NCBI GenBank assembly: GCA_024233085.1
Contig: JACKQC010000038.1
Location: forward strand, 1-14,584
From: Akkermansiaceae bacterium
Lineage (GTDB): Bacteria > Verrucomicrobiota > Verrucomicrobiia > Verrucomicrobiales > DEV007
Direction of reading: 5' to 3'
Length of the DNA stretch: 14,584 nucleotides
Part shown: positions 13,619-14,584 of the stretch, in pieces
Layout of the letters: each line of letters begins with the position of its first letter
Numbering within the stretch: the first letter of the stretch is position 1
The notes under the pieces: generated by a model
Seen by the model: only the letters and a program-made list of their open reading frames with translations
What the model was told of the DNA's origin: nothing
Database searches by the model: none
Translations under genes and position numbers: made by a program

Positions 13619-14422
13619 ATGAGAATTTTCGTCGTGTTCCTTATCCTTCTCGCGGCGGCGGGCGGCTTCCTCTTTTCCCAGAGAGACGCACCGTGGATGG
13701 AGGAGTGGCTGGTGAAGGGCGGTCTGCGCGAGGCCCGGTTGGAGTTTCCCTTTCCGAGGACCCTCACGGCGGCGGACGGGCGCACCACCGAGGGCGAGGT
13801 TCTCGGTTTTTCCGAGGTTGAAATCGCGTTCCGGCGCTCGGCGGACGGGGCTCAGTTCATGATTCCCCTCGCCAACCTCGATCAGGTGGACCGGGATTTT
13901 TTCGCGGCCCGGAAGGCGTCGGACCGGGAGGAGTTCGAGGCGCTGCGCGACCGTATGAACGCGGCGGGCAAGCGGGCGGCGGAGGATCGGAAGCTCGCCG
14001 GGCGTCGGGCGGTCTGGCATCGCGACTTCGAGACGGCGACACGCGAAGCGGCGGCCGTGGATTTGCCGATTTGCGTGGTGTTTTTGCGTTCGGATCTGTC
14101 GGCGAGCGACGATATGGAGAGAAAGATCGTCCAGTCCTCGGAGTTCCGGTCGTGGGCCGACCGTCACGCGGTGCTCTGCCTGCTTCAGGTGGCGGCCAAG
14201 AAGACCGGGGCGAGGGGCGGGGGGCTGGATTCCGGCGCGGATGACGAGGTGGCGGTGCTGGTCAAGCGCTTCAAGACCGGCGGCAAGTTTCCCGTCATTT
14301 CGGTGCTGAAATCCGACACGAGTTCCCGGGGAAATCTCTCCGGTTACGCTGGTCAGGAGGCGGGGCGGGTGATCGAGCGGTTCGAGGAGGTGCTGAATAG
14401 CGGGCGGGGCGGCCGTTTTTGA
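13619..14422 (+). CDS. Membrane-anchored SHD1-like / thioredoxin-fold protein without CxxC
   Basis: The 267-residue protein starts with a signal or membrane anchor (residues 3-20). Residues about 46-96 (RTLTAADGRTTEGEVLGFSE, then FMIPLANLDQVDRDFF) resemble the SHD1-type beta module frequent in PVC proteins. After a charged helical linker (97-133) comes a thioredoxin-like region, about 135-258: ICVVFLRSDLSASDDM, then SSEFRSWADRHAVL, then the cis-Pro-like GGKFPVISVL (221-230) and a last helix. At the place where related proteins carry CxxC it has SDLSASDD (158-165), so redox activity is not expected. Its role is unknown; a periplasmic binding or structural function is a guess. A possible promoter lies directly upstream, and a GCCCCGGGGC palindrome follows the stop. 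Confidence 0.7.
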   Translation: MRIFVVFLILLAAAGGFLFSQRDAPWMEEWLVKGGLREARLEFPFPRTLTAADGRTTEGEVLGFSEVEIAFRRSADGAQFMIPLANLDQVDRDFFAARKASDREEFEALRDRMNAAGKRAAEDRKLAGRRAVWHRDFETATREAAAVDLPICVVFLRSDLSASDDMERKIVQSSEFRSWADRHAVLCLLQVAAKKTGARGGGLDSGADDEVAVLVKRFKTGGKFPVISVLKSDTSSRGNLSGYAGQEAGRVIERFEEVLNSGRGGRF

Positions 14423-14532
14423 GCCCCGGGGCGCCGGGGAATTCGCGGCGAAACGCCGGGTGGAAGGTCGGCGGATCGGTGCTTTAGTGGCGCCGCACGG
14501 AATTCTCAAGCGAAGCGATGGAGTGCCCAATC

Positions 14533-14584
14533 ATGCGCCGGTGGTTTTTGTTCGTCTCCAGTTTCGGGGTGTTGACTCTGCTGG
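14533..14584 (+). CDS. N-terminus of an exported or membrane protein (partial)
   Basis: Only 17 codons are visible before the window ends. They read MRRWFLFVSSFGVLTLL, the basic-then-hydrophobic start of a signal peptide or membrane anchor. ATG 14533 is chosen because GGAG at 14520-14523 is well placed; an in-frame ATG at 14518 would put charged residues first. The product cannot be identified. Confidence 0.5.
   Translation, partial: MRRWFLFVSSFGVLTLL

Overview
The window is high-GC, densely coded chromosomal DNA. It most resembles the PVC group, and I infer a member of Verrucomicrobiota. The grounds are a ceramidase-family enzyme of the type common there, a secreted DUF1080 protein, a membrane-anchored protein joining an SHD1-like segment to a thioredoxin-like fold, a Tat-exported SGNH hydrolase, and short patchwork repeats between genes. 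No 16S rRNA, tRNA, CRISPR array, transposase or phage gene is visible. Strong Shine-Dalgarno sites occur before only some genes (obgE, the phosphatase, the last partial gene).

Left part (1-2320): the end of a neutral/alkaline ceramidase-like gene, a repeat-filled intergenic stretch (340-606), then an ABC exporter (ATPase 607-1377, ABC-2 permease 1489-2286). A 37-bp dispersed repeat lies on both sides of the ATPase gene in opposite orientation.

Middle-left (2320-6067): a minus-strand pair, aat (N-end-rule aminoacyl transferase) followed by a double-ACT regulator. Divergent from it come a low-molecular-weight phosphatase-like gene, an intrinsic terminator, and a PIN-PhoH ATPase. phoH ends convergent with a response regulator, and the gap between them holds two hairpins.

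Middle (6068-8146): an unusual response regulator (excisionase-type helix-turn-helix first, receiver domain second) on the minus strand, an AT-rich non-coding island, and a secreted DUF1080 protein on the minus strand.

Right part (8147-14584): all on the plus strand. In order: a Tat-exported SGNH hydrolase, a DhnA-type class I aldolase, a bifunctional class II aldolase/short-chain dehydrogenase of the RhaD/RhaE kind, the GTPase Obg with a large acidic insertion, an SHD1/thioredoxin-like anchored protein, and the first codons of another exported protein. The two aldolase genes probably act together in breaking down a (deoxy)sugar phosphate; Obg is a housekeeping ribosome-assembly GTPase.

The most distinctive feature is a palindromic repeat of about 39 nt (arm consensus ACCCAACAGGGTT, 13-nt centre) found three times, each at the 3' end of a gene. 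Two copies contain that gene's stop codon. It has a REP/REPIN-like layout and no U-tract.
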